A stretch of DNA of 25,818 nucleotides from a virus. Both the position numbers and the translations under genes were made by a program. The notes beneath the pieces are model-generated. The model was not told the DNA's origin. It saw nothing but the letters and a program-made list of their open reading frames with translations, and did not search any database. Below are positions 6,799 to 14,999 of the stretch, piece by piece (positions within the stretch are counted from its first letter, which is position 1; each line of letters begins with the position of its first letter). The stretch is taken from positions 1 through 25,818 of the IMG/VR virus record IMGVR_UViG_3300049855_000064; one strand, given 5' to 3'.

Positions 6799-7016
6799 GC
6801 CGGTGCTCCTGCTAGTTGTTCAAGCGCCTGCCGGAACTGCGCGCCTGTAATGGTAGTGCCGCCCAGCAGCTCGATGAGCGTGTCAGGCGATACTCGGAAA
6901 ACGGCGTTGCCCGCGCCGTACAAATTGCCTCCCGCATCTCGCTGACCTAGACTAGCGCAGACGCTGATGTCGGGACCGACGTTAAACACTAACGTCATTC
7001 GTATCACCTCTTTCAT
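6795..7016 (-). CDS. small tail-tip-associated protein
   Basis: Up to 73 residues between the hub gene and the fibre gene. Two starts are possible. ATG 7016 overlaps the hub stop (ATGA) and has GGGAGGG upstream. ATG 6998 has AGAGGTG six bases upstream and gives 67 residues (MTLVFNVGPD). Both ribosome binding sites are good. The first half is beta-like and Gly-rich; the second half is helical ('TITGAQFRQALEQLAG'). Small genes in this place often encode tail tip or fibre-linker proteins. No family is recognised. Confidence 0.6.
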   Translation of the reverse strand: MKEVIRMTLVFNVGPDISVCASLGQRDAGGNLYGAGNAVFRVSPDTLIELLGGTTITGAQFRQALEQLAGAPA

Positions 7017-10000
7017 GGTATCGCCCTCCCAGGGCCGTTGACTAGAATGTCCACTACGCCAGTGCGTGTTATGTTCGGCGTCTTGTAGAAGCCGTTGCTG
7101 AAGCCGTTGCTGAAGTAAGCCTGCACGTCACCCTCAACGATCGCTATATCTACGCCGTATTGGTCAGCCTGGCTGCGCCAAACATATTGACTCGGTTGTG
7201 CGTTCTGAAGCGTTATGGCGACCGTGGGGGGCATGATAAACGGATAATCGAAGATCAATCGAGTGCCGCCCACTGCGATCGGGTAGTCAGGGTGCGTTTC
7301 AGTGCGCTCAGGGAAGTCGATGTCAGCGCCCGCTTGCACGACAGAAGGCGTCGTCTCTCCGTCCAGCGTGCGCAGCTCCAAGATGAACCAAATGCTCGAA
7401 GCCTCTATCTGCGCGTTGATGATAGGTCGAGCTTCTGCGATGGGATCGTCTGGCGTTAGCGCAGGGTTGACAGCGCTGATCCACAGCTTCACGTCGTAGT
7501 CTTCAGCTGCGTGCTGTGTCGCGAGAGGAACTGCGTTTGATAGAGGCGTAAAGCGAGGGCCCGATAGCACATCGCCTGCGTCAACACCATACGCGATAAG
7601 GAATGCGGCTAACTGCGAAATGATCGTCTGGTTGTACCGCTCGACGTGACTGGAAATAAAGTACCCGACAGAGGGCAGCGACGAGTCAGGATTACGCTTG
7701 AGCCGTAACTCTCCGCCGTATATCTCAGTGTCGATGAAAGTGCCTGACCAGCTAGGCGCGAATCTCGGTTGCGCGTAGTAATTTATGCGGATCAAGTCCT
7801 CTGTATGAATTACTGTACGACGAGCGTCGCGAGAGTATACGCCCGAACTCGTGTAAGGCTTGATCAAGTACGCACCGTTTCGCGTCGGCACGGTTATGGT
7901 CGACGCGGGCCACGCGATTAAGTCAGCGATGCGAGTGGCTGTTGAGAAAGTCGCATTAGGGTCAGGCGACCAGCGCAGGTCGAAGCCGACGACTTGGCTA
8001 TTGCCCATGTTGGCGTTCGGTATAGGCAGACGCCACGTCAGCACCGTGTTCTCGCCCTGGACGTTGCTCGACAGGAAGTCAAGTGCGTCAGGCACCCAAC
8101 GCGGATTCGACAAGTTCTCAGATACCCAGACGATGTCAGATGCTGCGCCCACAAAGTCGATAGCCTCGACGCCGAACTGGAAGACTTGTTCGTTATACGG
8201 CGACGTCATAATGTCGATGTCAGCCACCAGGGTGAAACTCTTGCCTGTCGTCGTCCCTAGACTTATCGTCATGCCATCTTTGTTCAGAGCGTAGACGTTG
8301 AAGCGACGATACGCCCCCACTGTCGGCAGGTTCCACTCGAGAATAAGATCGGCTCCAGGACGACGAGCGATAGTCTTATTAAGCTGAGTGACCCGCACAT
8401 TGAGCGGAGGTTGTGGGAGCGTGTCAGCGGGCCGTCCGCTTTGCGGCGGCGAGTACGGCGGAATCGGTCCAGTGTCAGCGCTGTATATCGCGCGCGCCAT
8501 TTCGCACAAAGTGAGTGTGGCTGTGAAGTCTTGCCCAGGCGCGATGTTCTTGACCAAGTATTCGCCTGTCTCGTGGACTAGTTCACCCCAAGCCAGCAAG
8601 TCACCCTCTTGCAAACCTGTGATAGGCGACGACAGCGTCCACGAGTAGGGTGGGTTCGCGTATGCTCTGATAGGTCCTACCAGTTGGCCGTTCGAGCTTT
8701 TCCGGATGCGTACGCCGAGCGCAATACCCGGGTCAATCGTGGGCAGTGGGTCAAACTGAGTGAACTGCGTCGTCGAAGCGACAGACACGATTCGGCTACT
8801 GTCGCCCCCAACGCGGAGAACGTCATGCTGGACTAACACAAGGTCGCCGCGTATGCATGCGAGGTTCTCGATGTCTGTCTCAAGACTGAACTCTTCGCGA
8901 CGAAGCAGACCTTGCGCCAGCATATATCGACCGTCGCGCCACGCCTGTTCAGCAGTAATGATCCCAAAAGTCTTGTAGTCTTCGAACTTAGTTGCGTTAG
9001 TTTCGTTGTACCCGTCAGCGTAGACCATGACCTGACCCTCGCCCCAGTCAAGAGCAGGATCTACGAAAGCAACGCGAAAAGCGTGCGGCGTCTCAAGGTA
9101 AGAACGATTGCTCGACAACCCCCAGCTATTGCGAGGAGTGAACAACTGCGCCGGAACGTTTTGCTCTTTGTCCATGATCACGCCGATCTTGCCATCGCGC
9201 CAGCTAAGCGTCGCGCGACCCGCGCTTGCGATCGAGTTCAACAACTGATATTTAGTTGTCGAGTAGTCGACGACGTGGCACAACTCGAAGCTAGGCTGAC
9301 CGCTCTGGTTCAAAGTTGCACAAGCGTTATACCACGCTTGCAGACTTTCGAAGTCGATAGAGCTGTCGGGTACAGGTCGCCTGTTAGCGGTTCCGCGAAG
9401 CACGTCCAGGAAGGCAGAAGCGGGGTTACCTGTTTGAGCAGCGACCCATGCAGAACCGTTCCACGCGGGCAGTATCGCTGTGCAGATGCCGGATAGCGTT
9501 TGCACGACGCCAGACAGTTGCTCGCTCGCTCTGATGCGAAGCTCCATGATTGTATGCGGAACTTCAGGCGCTATCGGCGGGCGAGAAGCCTGAGAGCGTA
9601 GCGCAGTCCAGACAGACTGTGTGCTGACGTTCGTCGCGGTATCGTCAGCGCTCGTACGAGTTACGCGGACTTCGTATTTGCCTTCGGGGACGATGACGTT
9701 TAGAGTTACGTAAACGGGTTCAGAACTCGCCGCCGTGACTGACATGTACGGGTTGCCTGTCGAGTCCAGTATGCCCAACGTCAATGTCGAACCCGCAGAG
9801 GAACCGAATCCGTAGTTCACAGCCAAGGCGGGCGAGATCGTCACGACGCTTCCGCTCACTGACTGGACGGTGTACTTGCGCCCATCAGGAAAAGCAAGTT
9901 GAGCGCCGATAGCGGGTACGCGCGCGCCGCCCGCCAGGTTCAGAGTCGTGTCGCCTGCTTTGACGCCATAGACAGAACGACGGCGGAATGTTGGGTCAGG

Positions 10001-11062
10001 ACCTTCGAAGGGAGTTATGTCTCGCGCCACTGCGCTCTGAGTTCCTATCTTGACCTCAGCTACGACCGCGGTCGTCGGCGTATTAGACGTGTTGACAAAC
10101 TGACTAGCGAATCGGAATTGGTAGGCACCATAGCCCTTCCAAGTAGGCGAGCCTTCTTCGCGCAACTCTATGTTGAAGCCGACGCCCGCAGATTGGCGGT
10201 TGCCGTTCTCCTTGTTATACACGACCAAGCCACGAGGGAACTGCAAGTCGATGCCGACGCTAGTCGTCTCAGACTTAGTCGTCCTGAGCACGGGCACGTT
10301 GTACTTCAGTTCAGTTCCCAGGGACTCAGTAAAGATGTCGTTCGTATAAAGCTCTAGCGGATCGCCCGCAACGAATTCAGGATGGATTCGGTAGTCGACG
10401 TTCAAGTACTGCAGCAGCGGCGTCTCGCCTATCATCAGACTTTCGACGTCCAGTGGGCCAAAGCCGAAGTCGAGCAACATGTAAAGATATTGCTCATTTG
10501 CTTCGTTGACCGTGAAAGGCGAAGCAGCAACACGAGGAAAAACTTTGTGCACGCCATACACCCTCGGGATCGGGGAGTAAGGAGTCGCCTGGTTCGACTG
10601 AGACGTGATCGAATACGTCTTCGACTCAGCGGGATCCGTCGAGCCTGAGCTGCCAGGGTTCATGCCCGAAGGCTTAAACAAAGCGCTGACTAACAGGTTG
10701 CCCACAAGCGAGATGCCCATCGCTACGGCAGTCGCAGCCAGTCCAGTGAACCCCATCGCGGCCGCTGCGTAAGGAGCGAAGATCGCAACTGCGATCATAG
10801 CGACCAAGCCCAGCGTGCTCTTGCCGCCTTTCTTTTTGCCGAAAGTCAAGAACCCGCGAACCATGGCGCCTTCCTTAGGCCGCACTTGCTTCCAGTAACG
10901 ACTGGGAACGGCGTCGCCATTGACAGTCAGCACGACGCAATCAAGAGCCTCTTCAGGCCAGACGAGCTCAGCGATGTCCTGCAAACTCTTGCCTTCGGGA
11001 AGTACAAGCTCGATCTGATCTCTGTCAGACAGAACGTGCGGTCGAATCAGTGCTGTTGCCAT
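7013..11062 (-). CDS. J: central tail hub / host specificity protein, gpI-gpJ-like fusion
   Basis: 1349 residues; ATG 11062 has AAGGGG seven bases upstream and overlaps the NlpC/P60 gene by 16 bases. Residues ~1-75 look like the beta-grasp domain of lambda gpI, followed by a hydrophobic stretch (~85-128, Ala/Gly/Val-rich) like the one in gpI. From ~150 the sequence follows gpJ-type hub proteins ('QATPYSPIPRVYGV'), with a large hub region to ~870. Residues ~885-985 resemble a fibronectin type III domain ('PPLNVRVTQLN' to 'FQFGVEAIDFVGAAS'). The C-terminal ~300 residues are beta-rich and may reach the receptor. In lambda, gpJ closes the tail tip and binds the receptor. The joining of gpI- and gpJ-like parts in one gene is an inference from pattern. 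Confidence 0.82.
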   Translation of the reverse strand: MATALIRPHVLSDRDQIELVLPEGKSLQDIAELVWPEEALDCVVLTVNGDAVPSRYWKQVRPKEGAMVRGFLTFGKKKGGKSTLGLVAMIAVAIFAPYAAAAMGFTGLAATAVAMGISLVGNLLVSALFKPSGMNPGSSGSTDPAESKTYSITSQSNQATPYSPIPRVYGVHKVFPRVAASPFTVNEANEQYLYMLLDFGFGPLDVESLMIGETPLLQYLNVDYRIHPEFVAGDPLELYTNDIFTESLGTELKYNVPVLRTTKSETTSVGIDLQFPRGLVVYNKENGNRQSAGVGFNIELREEGSPTWKGYGAYQFRFASQFVNTSNTPTTAVVAEVKIGTQSAVARDITPFEGPDPTFRRRSVYGVKAGDTTLNLAGGARVPAIGAQLAFPDGRKYTVQSVSGSVVTISPALAVNYGFGSSAGSTLTLGILDSTGNPYMSVTAASSEPVYVTLNVIVPEGKYEVRVTRTSADDTATNVSTQSVWTALRSQASRPPIAPEVPHTIMELRIRASEQLSGVVQTLSGICTAILPAWNGSAWVAAQTGNPASAFLDVLRGTANRRPVPDSSIDFESLQAWYNACATLNQSGQPSFELCHVVDYSTTKYQLLNSIASAGRATLSWRDGKIGVIMDKEQNVPAQLFTPRNSWGLSSNRSYLETPHAFRVAFVDPALDWGEGQVMVYADGYNETNATKFEDYKTFGIITAEQAWRDGRYMLAQGLLRREEFSLETDIENLACIRGDLVLVQHDVLRVGGDSSRIVSVASTTQFTQFDPLPTIDPGIALGVRIRKSSNGQLVGPIRAYANPPYSWTLSSPITGLQEGDLLAWGELVHETGEYLVKNIAPGQDFTATLTLCEMARAIYSADTGPIPPYSPPQSGRPADTLPQPPLNVRVTQLNKTIARRPGADLILEWNLPTVGAYRRFNVYALNKDGMTISLGTTTGKSFTLVADIDIMTSPYNEQVFQFGVEAIDFVGAASDIVWVSENLSNPRWVPDALDFLSSNVQGENTVLTWRLPIPNANMGNSQVVGFDLRWSPDPNATFSTATRIADLIAWPASTITVPTRNGAYLIKPYTSSGVYSRDARRTVIHTEDLIRINYYAQPRFAPSWSGTFIDTEIYGGELRLKRNPDSSLPSVGYFISSHVERYNQTIISQLAAFLIAYGVDAGDVLSGPRFTPLSNAVPLATQHAAEDYDVKLWISAVNPALTPDDPIAEARPIINAQIEASSIWFILELRTLDGETTPSVVQAGADIDFPERTETHPDYPIAVGGTRLIFDYPFIMPPTVAITLQNAQPSQYVWRSQADQYGVDIAIVEGDVQAYFSNGFSNGFYKTPNITRTGVVDILVNGPGRAIP

Positions 11063-11439
11063 CTGTAGACCCCTTCAATACGAGTTGACCAGCCAGAACT
11101 AGAGACGCGCTCGACGCAACTGTCGCGGCCCGTGAGCGTATGCAAGAATCGGCCTTCTCCGAGATATAGCGCGGCGTGCATAGGCAAACCGTGCAGACGC
11201 ATTACGATAACGTCGCCTGGAAGTTCAGCGCCCTTAGGAACGCGGATCCAGTCTTCGCGTGCGGTGAACAAAGGAGAAGTCTCCTTCATGTTATCGCTGT
11301 CGCGATAGTCAGAATAGTCGGGCAACGTAGTCGAGTATAAATTCTGCGCAGCGTGAAGAATCAAGCCCCAGCAGTCAAAGCCGTCCAGCGTCCGGCCCAT
11401 GCTGACATAAGGGATCCCGATATAGTTCTCAACGTTCAT
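11047..11439 (-). CDS. NlpC/P60 peptidase, tail tip (gpK-like)
   Basis: 130 residues from ATG 11439, chosen because AAGGA lies eight bases upstream and the start overlaps the previous stop (TAATG); longer versions would run far into the upstream gene. NlpC/P60 cysteine peptidase marks: Cys23 in 'DGFDCWGLIL', His88 in 'LPMHAALYLG', and His100 in 'GRFLH' as the third polar residue. The 'ELPGDVIVM' strand before the His is also typical. In lambda-like tails this protein (gpK) sits at the tip and is thought to cut peptidoglycan peptides during DNA entry. It is short for gpK because it lacks the N-terminal JAB/MPN-type domain seen in lambda gpK. Confidence 0.85.
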   Translation of the reverse strand: MNVENYIGIPYVSMGRTLDGFDCWGLILHAAQNLYSTTLPDYSDYRDSDNMKETSPLFTAREDWIRVPKGAELPGDVIVMRLHGLPMHAALYLGEGRFLHTLTGRDSCVERVSSSGWSTRIEGVYRWQQH

Positions 11440-11912
11440 TAGAATAATCCTTGCCATTCTTTTGGCGTGTAACCGAAAGAGGGAAAAGCCGCTGACAAGA
11501 TGTCTTCGTTCAGCAGTTTGCCTGTGATTGTAGTAGCGTCCCAAGTGACCTCGCGCATTGCAAGATCGTAGATGCCGATCTCGATTTCGTTCGGAACGCT
11601 CGCCAGGATAACCTCGATGTCTACGCGAGGAGCTTCGATAGCCGCGCGCAACATGTCGACCAAGGTGAGGTCGACGTTGTCGATCTCGAATGTGGCGGCG
11701 CCGATGCCTTCGCCGCTTTCCGCGGGTAGGATCAAGCTGAACGGATACGCCTCGAAAGTGTTGCCTCGACTGACGATGTTCTCGGTGTTGTTGACGACAC
11801 GCAAGATAGTGCTTGTCGGCTCATGCCGTATCGTAGCCAAAATCAGAAACGCCTCATCAGTCGTACTCGCGTACATGTTCTGACGGGCGAAATTAGTCAA
11901 CGCGCGAGGCAT
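11439..11912 (-). CDS. minor tail protein, DUF1833 family (gpL-like position)
   Basis: 157 residues; start overlaps the stop of the gene at 11912 (TAATG), with GAGAAG upstream. The sequence matches the DUF1833 pattern: a bulky N-terminal segment, 'FEAYPFSLILPAESGEGIGAATFEIDNVDLTLVDMLRAA', then a beta-rich C-terminus. These proteins sit between tape measure and hub genes, where lambda has gpL, and are part of the tail tip. No cysteine cluster as in lambda gpL is seen. The gene is coupled to both neighbours, fitting a tip module in which parts are made in fixed amounts. Confidence 0.72.
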   Translation of the reverse strand: MPRALTNFARQNMYASTTDEAFLILATIRHEPTSTILRVVNNTENIVSRGNTFEAYPFSLILPAESGEGIGAATFEIDNVDLTLVDMLRAAIEAPRVDIEVILASVPNEIEIGIYDLAMREVTWDATTITGKLLNEDILSAAFPSFGYTPKEWQGLF

Positions 11913-12259
11913 TATAGCTTCTCCCAGTTCATGGTGATCTGCACAGCCAAGGCCGACAAGTTAGAAATGTCAGGCGCCTCCAGAAAACGATACGTCTCAA
12001 CGACGCCAGTGAAAGGATTCGTGAACGAGTGGAAGTTCACGCCGCCTTGCAACTCCAAGTCGAAGAACTCCTGGACGGCGTTTCCCTGGGCGTGCGTCCC
12101 GATCATGCCGACCTGGTACTTGCTCATCGCGCGAGTATAGCGGCGACGGACCTTAGGCGGTCCGATCTCCATGCTACTGCGGACAGTGACAGGTTCTCGC
12201 TTTTCCTGCCACGACTCAGCGAACTGGGGAGCCCCTGCGGGCCACACGAATGTCGTCAT
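11912..12259 (-). CDS. minor tail protein, gpM-like
   Basis: 115 residues; start overlaps the tape-measure stop (TAATG). It has the size and layout of lambda gpM-type proteins: N-terminal 'FVWPAGAPQFAESWQEKREP', a central Arg-rich strand region, and a C-terminal half with 'FFDLELQGGVNFHSF' and 'YRFLEAPDISNLSALAVQI' reminiscent of the 'F..W' loading domain. gpM-like proteins form the ring that joins the tail tube to the tip. Place in the gene order (tape measure, M, L, K, J) supports the call more than sequence pattern does. Confidence 0.62.
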   Translation of the reverse strand: MTTFVWPAGAPQFAESWQEKREPVTVRSSMEIGPPKVRRRYTRAMSKYQVGMIGTHAQGNAVQEFFDLELQGGVNFHSFTNPFTGVVETYRFLEAPDISNLSALAVQITMNWEKL

Positions 12260-14271
12260 TACCGTCCTCTCCTGTTCAAACCGTACACCGTTGAGAGCGT
12301 GCTGTCGAGGCGCCCAGAGCTTATGGCGTTCTCCACTGCTTTTTCTACCATGATGTTGATCATCTGCTCGCCGTTCGGTCCGCGGTCTTCCTGCACGCTA
12401 ACTTTAGACTCGCTCTGATTGTAGACGTTGACTTCAACCGAAGAGCCGCCACCTCCGCTTGACTGAACGCCTAGCTTGCCATCAGCACCGCGAGTCAAAG
12501 GCATGATAGCCTCAGGCCCTGCTTCGCCCATAAGGCCCGCGCCGTTAGCCATCGGAAACAGCGTCGGCGAATTGACAACGCCGCCTTTCGCGTAAGCCTT
12601 GACATGGTGACCATGATCCAACACAGCGCCGTCAGCTGCGAACAGACTCAGAAAACCCCCTGCGCCTCCCGCGCCCGCCATAGCCGTTTTCAAACTGCGG
12701 ATCAGCGGCTCGACGATCATGATCTGAGTCACCATCTGCAGAATGTCTCGCAGAATCGAATCGACCATGTCACCGAAACTCGAAGACACGTCCTCAGCGC
12801 CCGTGCTCCAGTCAATTAAAGTGCCCGCGATGTCCTTACCATAGCCGTCGATCTTATCGCCCAAAGAATCAAGAAGAGCGTCGGTGCCTTCCAGCTCTGT
12901 CTTAGTTTTGGTCACTGCCTCGGTCGAAGTCTGGTAGTTACCCGCCGCATCGCGAACAGCACGATTGTAAGTCTCTTGAGTAATTGCTCCTCGCGCGAGC
13001 AATTCGTTATACCGCTCAAACTCGTCAGCCATCACCTCCTGAGCCGTGCGCATTTGCAGCGTCAGGTCAGCGCCCTCTTTCAAGATTGCCAGTCGTTCTT
13101 TCTCGCCGGGAAGCATCTCGTCTGTGGCGATCTTACTCGCTTTCTTCGCTTTAGTATTTTCGTTCTGAGCCTCGGTACTTTTCTTCAAAACAGCAGTCAC
13201 AGCCGCCGAGTTGTCAGCCACGGCTTTCTCAGCGTCGGCGATCTCCTTGGCTGCGCTCGCGACAGGAGGCGCCTTGACGGACAGGTCGGTCAGCGTGTCC
13301 CCAAGAGCTGCGAACTCAGCGCCGACGTCAGCCGTCCGCATTTTAAGAATATCGAATGCTTCGCTGAAATTGCCTTGAACAACTTGAGCGAAAGCAGCAG
13401 CCACGGCGCCGATGTTTCCGCCTGCGATCTCAAAGCCTTTAGCTACTATAGCCGCTGCGTTCGCCAGTCCAGTAAGAACGACTCCCAGGGACTCACCTAC
13501 GTTCTTAAAAGTCTCTCCATCGACTGACGCGTTCAGCAACTCGTTGCCCATGCGCTCGAGAGAAGGCGTCAGGCCTTCAGCGATGTCAATGAAAATCGAT
13601 CGTGTCGTGCCTTGGAGTTTCTTCACCATGTTATCGAGATCGCCAAGCTTAGTGGCAGTCTCGTCGTTCACAACGCGCCCTAGATTCTCAGCCTCAGTGG
13701 CGAAAGCTTTCAAACCTTCGGATCCGTCCTCCAGCATCGGACGAAGCGCCAAACCAGAACGCCCCAAGACTTCAATCAAAGCGTTCGTCTGGGTGACTGG
13801 GTCCTGGATAGTTTGCAGGCCGTCAGCGAATTCAGCCAAAACTTCTTCAGGCGATTTGCCGTCAGTAACTATTCCCAAGGCTTCCAGAATGTTGGCGCCC
13901 TTGTCGGTCGTCCCCATAGCCGCCATGGTTTTCTGCAGTTCTTTCATCCCAATCGTCAGTTCGCCTATGCTCACGTCGCTTTGTTCAGCGGCATACTCTA
14001 GTCGGCTAAATGACTCGACAGATACGCCGAGACGTTGCGCTTGAGTTGCGAGCTCGTCGACATACGACACGGCTTGCGACAGACCGCTGATGAACGCGTC
14101 GACGCTGAAGCCCGCCAACAGACCCGCGCCGAAACTCTTAGCGACGCCTGTCAAAGCGTCTAGACTTTTCTCAGTGTTCTGAGCGCTCTGCTTCAGTTGC
14201 TTCAACTGATTCAAGGATTCTTGAGCAACCTTGACTTGCAGCTCGTATATTCTTTGGGTTGTGGCGGCCAT
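12259..14271 (-). CDS. tape measure protein
   Basis: 670 residues from ATG 14271; this start is used because AGAGG lies nine bases upstream and it overlaps the previous stop (TAATG). The upstream TTG at 14298 is unlikely. The N-terminal third has coiled coils ('LQVKVAQESLNQLKQLKQ'), the middle has a hydrophobic Ala/Gly-rich helix region and long helices, and the C-terminal part has the mark of lambda-type tape measures: 'KAYAKGGVVNSPTLFPM' followed by 'GLMGEAGPEAIMPL' (~555-600). Length sets tail length: at ~0.15 nm per residue it predicts a tail of roughly 100 nm. It fills the tail tube before DNA passes. Confidence 0.9.
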   Translation of the reverse strand: MAATTQRIYELQVKVAQESLNQLKQLKQSAQNTEKSLDALTGVAKSFGAGLLAGFSVDAFISGLSQAVSYVDELATQAQRLGVSVESFSRLEYAAEQSDVSIGELTIGMKELQKTMAAMGTTDKGANILEALGIVTDGKSPEEVLAEFADGLQTIQDPVTQTNALIEVLGRSGLALRPMLEDGSEGLKAFATEAENLGRVVNDETATKLGDLDNMVKKLQGTTRSIFIDIAEGLTPSLERMGNELLNASVDGETFKNVGESLGVVLTGLANAAAIVAKGFEIAGGNIGAVAAAFAQVVQGNFSEAFDILKMRTADVGAEFAALGDTLTDLSVKAPPVASAAKEIADAEKAVADNSAAVTAVLKKSTEAQNENTKAKKASKIATDEMLPGEKERLAILKEGADLTLQMRTAQEVMADEFERYNELLARGAITQETYNRAVRDAAGNYQTSTEAVTKTKTELEGTDALLDSLGDKIDGYGKDIAGTLIDWSTGAEDVSSSFGDMVDSILRDILQMVTQIMIVEPLIRSLKTAMAGAGGAGGFLSLFAADGAVLDHGHHVKAYAKGGVVNSPTLFPMANGAGLMGEAGPEAIMPLTRGADGKLGVQSSGGGGSSVEVNVYNQSESKVSVQEDRGPNGEQMINIMVEKAVENAISSGRLDSTLSTVYGLNRRGR

Positions 14272-14999
14272 TATATACGACCTCTGCGGCGTGACCAAAT
14301 TGCGACAGCAGGAACTCGATCGACGGCGACTTTGCCACCAGGATTCAGGTTCTGCGATTGAATGAACGTGTCTACGATGTTGACGTTGACGTGTTTGCGT
14401 TGCGCGCTCATAGCAGCAAGCTCGTGAATACTTCTTTGAACCAGAGGCTTGTCACGAGCTTTCCACTTAGAGTAGCGCTTTGCTTTCGAGCGACGGAATC
14501 GAGCCTCTACACCCGAGCCCATCATGTAACGATATTTGCGAGTAAAAGGCACCATGGGACCGACGATATAAATGCCTGTCCCGAGTTTGACGTTGCCGCT
14601 ATTCAAGGAGCCCGGGTCAGAGCCCACCAAGGTGACGCGGCCCTCTGTCTGAACGTATACTTCATACTCGCCCGCGGTTTTACCGGTCACCCGGCGATTA
14701 ACGCGTTGCAGTTCGCTGTACGCGCTCTTCGCTGCGCTGATCATCATGGCGACATCGAGGAAGAACACACGCACCGAATAGAGCGCCTGCGTGATAGGCT
14801 TGTTCTGACGGTTGTCGACGATAACGTTTGCGGGCTTGTTCCCGATAGAGATCTGCTCGTTGATTTCCTGGCCCGCGATGCCCCGAAGAACCGTCAGATA
14901 GTCTGCCTTAGCTACCCCGAGCAAGTCGTACGCGAGTTGCCCTTTCCTGAGGATTTTGTGCTCGAGGTTTTGGACTTGGAGAGCTTTTGCGCTTGCCAT
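14271..14999 (-). CDS. unrecognised protein between tail chaperones and tape measure
   Basis: 242 residues; ATG 14999 has AGGGAG eight bases upstream. The first 88 bases overlap the end of the gpT frame. The protein is strongly basic (many Lys/Arg, notably ~160-200 'RFRRSKAKRYSKWKARDK') and ends in 'IWSRRRGRI'. The N-terminal ~60 residues are helical, the middle is beta-rich with an aromatic 'GIYIVGPMVPFTRKYRYM' segment. No known domain is recognised. In lambda no gene lies between T and the tape measure. A role in tail assembly, DNA binding or virion structure is possible; none is shown. Confidence 0.68.
   Translation of the reverse strand: MASAKALQVQNLEHKILRKGQLAYDLLGVAKADYLTVLRGIAGQEINEQISIGNKPANVIVDNRQNKPITQALYSVRVFFLDVAMMISAAKSAYSELQRVNRRVTGKTAGEYEVYVQTEGRVTLVGSDPGSLNSGNVKLGTGIYIVGPMVPFTRKYRYMMGSGVEARFRRSKAKRYSKWKARDKPLVQRSIHELAAMSAQRKHVNVNIVDTFIQSQNLNPGGKVAVDRVPAVAIWSRRRGRI

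Noticed and set aside
7088-7111. Two exact 12-base tandem copies near the 3' end of the hub gene
   Set aside because: Only two copies, coding for a short FSNG repeat; noted but too small to suggest a variable element.
12976-14044. Long plus-strand frames opposite the tape measure gene (183 and 210 codons)
   Set aside because: Ser/Arg-rich, low-complexity composition typical of antisense shadows; the opposite strand has a fully supported tape measure gene.
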